Source: an uncultured Vibrio sp. (GTDB lineage Bacteria > Pseudomonadota > Gammaproteobacteria > Enterobacterales > Vibrionaceae). From it: a stretch of 64,000 bases of DNA. Where the stretch lies: the NCBI GenBank assembly GCA_947504195.1, contig CANNGN010000004.1, positions 186,001 to 250,000 on the forward strand, given 5' to 3'. The translations under genes and the position numbers were made by a program. Shown here one piece after another: positions 63,214-64,000 of this stretch (within the stretch, counting starts at the first letter, position 1; every line of letters starts with the position of its first letter). The notes beneath the pieces were generated by a model that saw nothing but the letters and a program-made list of their open reading frames with translations, searched no databases and had not been told where the DNA came from.

Positions 63214-64000
63214 ATGAGCCAACCATTAAATAATTTGCTGGAACTACTACAACTTGAACGTTTAGAACAGGGCTTATTTCGTGGCGAGAGCGAGCATATT
63301 GGTTTGCCACAAGTTTATGGTGGTCAGGTAATTGGCCAGGCCCTTTCTGCTGCGAGATACACCGTTGAAGAGTCGCGAACAGTTCATTCTTTTCACAGCT
63401 ACTTTTTACATCGTGGTGACCCTGAAAAGCCGATTATCTATGATGTAGAAAACCTTCGAGACGGCCGTAGTTTCAGTACCCGACGTGTAAAGGCGATTCA
63501 AAATGGACGCCCTATATTCTATCTAACTGCATCATATCAAGGCGAAGAAGAAGGGTTTGAACATCAAAAGAGTATGCCTCAAGCGCCCGCACCTGATTCA
63601 CTGATGTCTGAGCGAGAGTTATGGCAAAAAATGGCGGACTTTTTCCCTCCCAAACTACGCGATACGCTTTGTGGAGAAAAAGCGATAGAAGTAAGACCAA
63701 CATATGTGGTTAACCCGCTTAAACCCGAAAAAATCGAACCTAAGCAATATCTTTGGATCAGAGCAAATGGGGATTTACCAAACGATCAACTCATTCACCA
63801 ATATCTCTTAGGTTATGCTTCAGATTGGGGATTTTTATCAACAGCGTTACATCCACATGGCGTAACAATCATGACACCGAAATTCCAAATCGCTACCATC
63901 GATCATTCGATCTGGTTCCATCGACCATTCAAAATTGATGAATGGTTGTTGTTTGCAATCGAAAGCCCGTCAGCCACTAACGGTCGTGGACTCGTACGTG
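63214..64000 (+). CDS. tesB: Acyl-CoA thioesterase II, 3' end outside window
   Basis: Start ATG 63214 with AGAGAGAA upstream. The reading frame is open through base 64000 (about 262 codons of a normal 286). Double hot-dog fold enzyme that hydrolyses medium- and long-chain acyl-CoA. Recognisable: [70 protein letters not shown] and [11 protein letters not shown]. The catalytic Asp in YASDWG is present. Confidence 0.96.
   Translation, partial: MSQPLNNLLELLQLERLEQGLFRGESEHIGLPQVYGGQVIGQALSAARYTVEESRTVHSFHSYFLHRGDPEKPIIYDVENLRDGRSFSTRRVKAIQNGRPIFYLTASYQGEEEGFEHQKSMPQAPAPDSLMSERELWQKMADFFPPKLRDTLCGEKAIEVRPTYVVNPLKPEKIEPKQYLWIRANGDLPNDQLIHQYLLGYASDWGFLSTALHPHGVTIMTPKFQIATIDHSIWFHRPFKIDEWLLFAIESPSATNGRGLVR

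Overview
The window looks like a piece of a Vibrio (Vibrionaceae) main chromosome. Support for this: moderately AT-rich DNA; the conserved gamma-proteobacterial neighbourhood of 4.5S RNA (ffs), an alkyltransferase-like gene (atl) and tesB at the right end; a Vibrio-type fructose PTS gene at the left edge; and a stretch of integron gene cassettes whose attC sites resemble those of Vibrio integrons. Species cannot be fixed from the sequence alone.

Layout. 0-14.5 kb: the 3' end of fruA, then small accessory and regulatory genes: LysR/epimerase pair, Nudix, ElaA-type acetyltransferase, GFA, P-loop kinase, RimJ-type acetyltransferase, epoxide-hydrolase-like enzyme facing a WYL-type regulator, YddG exporter, metallo-hydrolase lipoprotein facing a TetR regulator, DeoR regulator and HAD phosphatase. 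14.5-18.5 kb: a decayed cobyrinate diamide synthase, two unknown membrane proteins and gamma-glutamyltransferase. 18.6-28.9 kb: a complete nitrate assimilation locus. cobA-nirB-nirD-narK and a fused PP2C phosphatase/Ser-Thr kinase run leftwards and nasA runs rightwards from one control region. That region holds two facing sigma-54 promoters, two central NtrC-like sites and a NarL/NarP-type 7-2-7 site. 28.9-33.4 kb: an amino-acid ABC permease and binding protein, an unlisted 32-residue membrane protein, a ComEA-like protein, a small secreted protein and a PAS-GGDEF protein.

33.7-44.3 kb is a peptide-use locus: pyroglutamyl peptidase with the two-subunit 5-oxoproline transporter (DUF979/DUF969), a LysR regulator, and a divergent peptide ABC importer ending in an M14 carboxypeptidase. 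It predicts uptake of peptides, trimming from both ends and handling of released 5-oxoproline.

44.4-51.8 kb is mobile. A GNAT/DUF1778 toxin-antitoxin pair, a decayed IS110 piece, three attC sites of one family with cassette genes all on the minus strand (DUF1801, a DUF3883 nuclease-like protein, and a two-gene unit that shares a Gly/Asn-rich motif), two IS110-family elements lying side by side, and a nucleotidyltransferase-fold gene. No integrase is present, so it is a CALIN-type array or part of a longer array. This is the most likely place for undescribed biology, especially the two-gene cassette at 47.1-48.4 kb.

52.3-64 kb: a predicted outer-membrane protein, a small periplasmic protein, a five-copy 9-bp tandem repeat, a GntR regulator, a polar amino-acid ABC operon (two permeases, binding protein, ATPase) containing two different Cys-based protein-phosphatase genes, 4.5S RNA, a double-binding-domain GGDEF protein, atl and the start of tesB.
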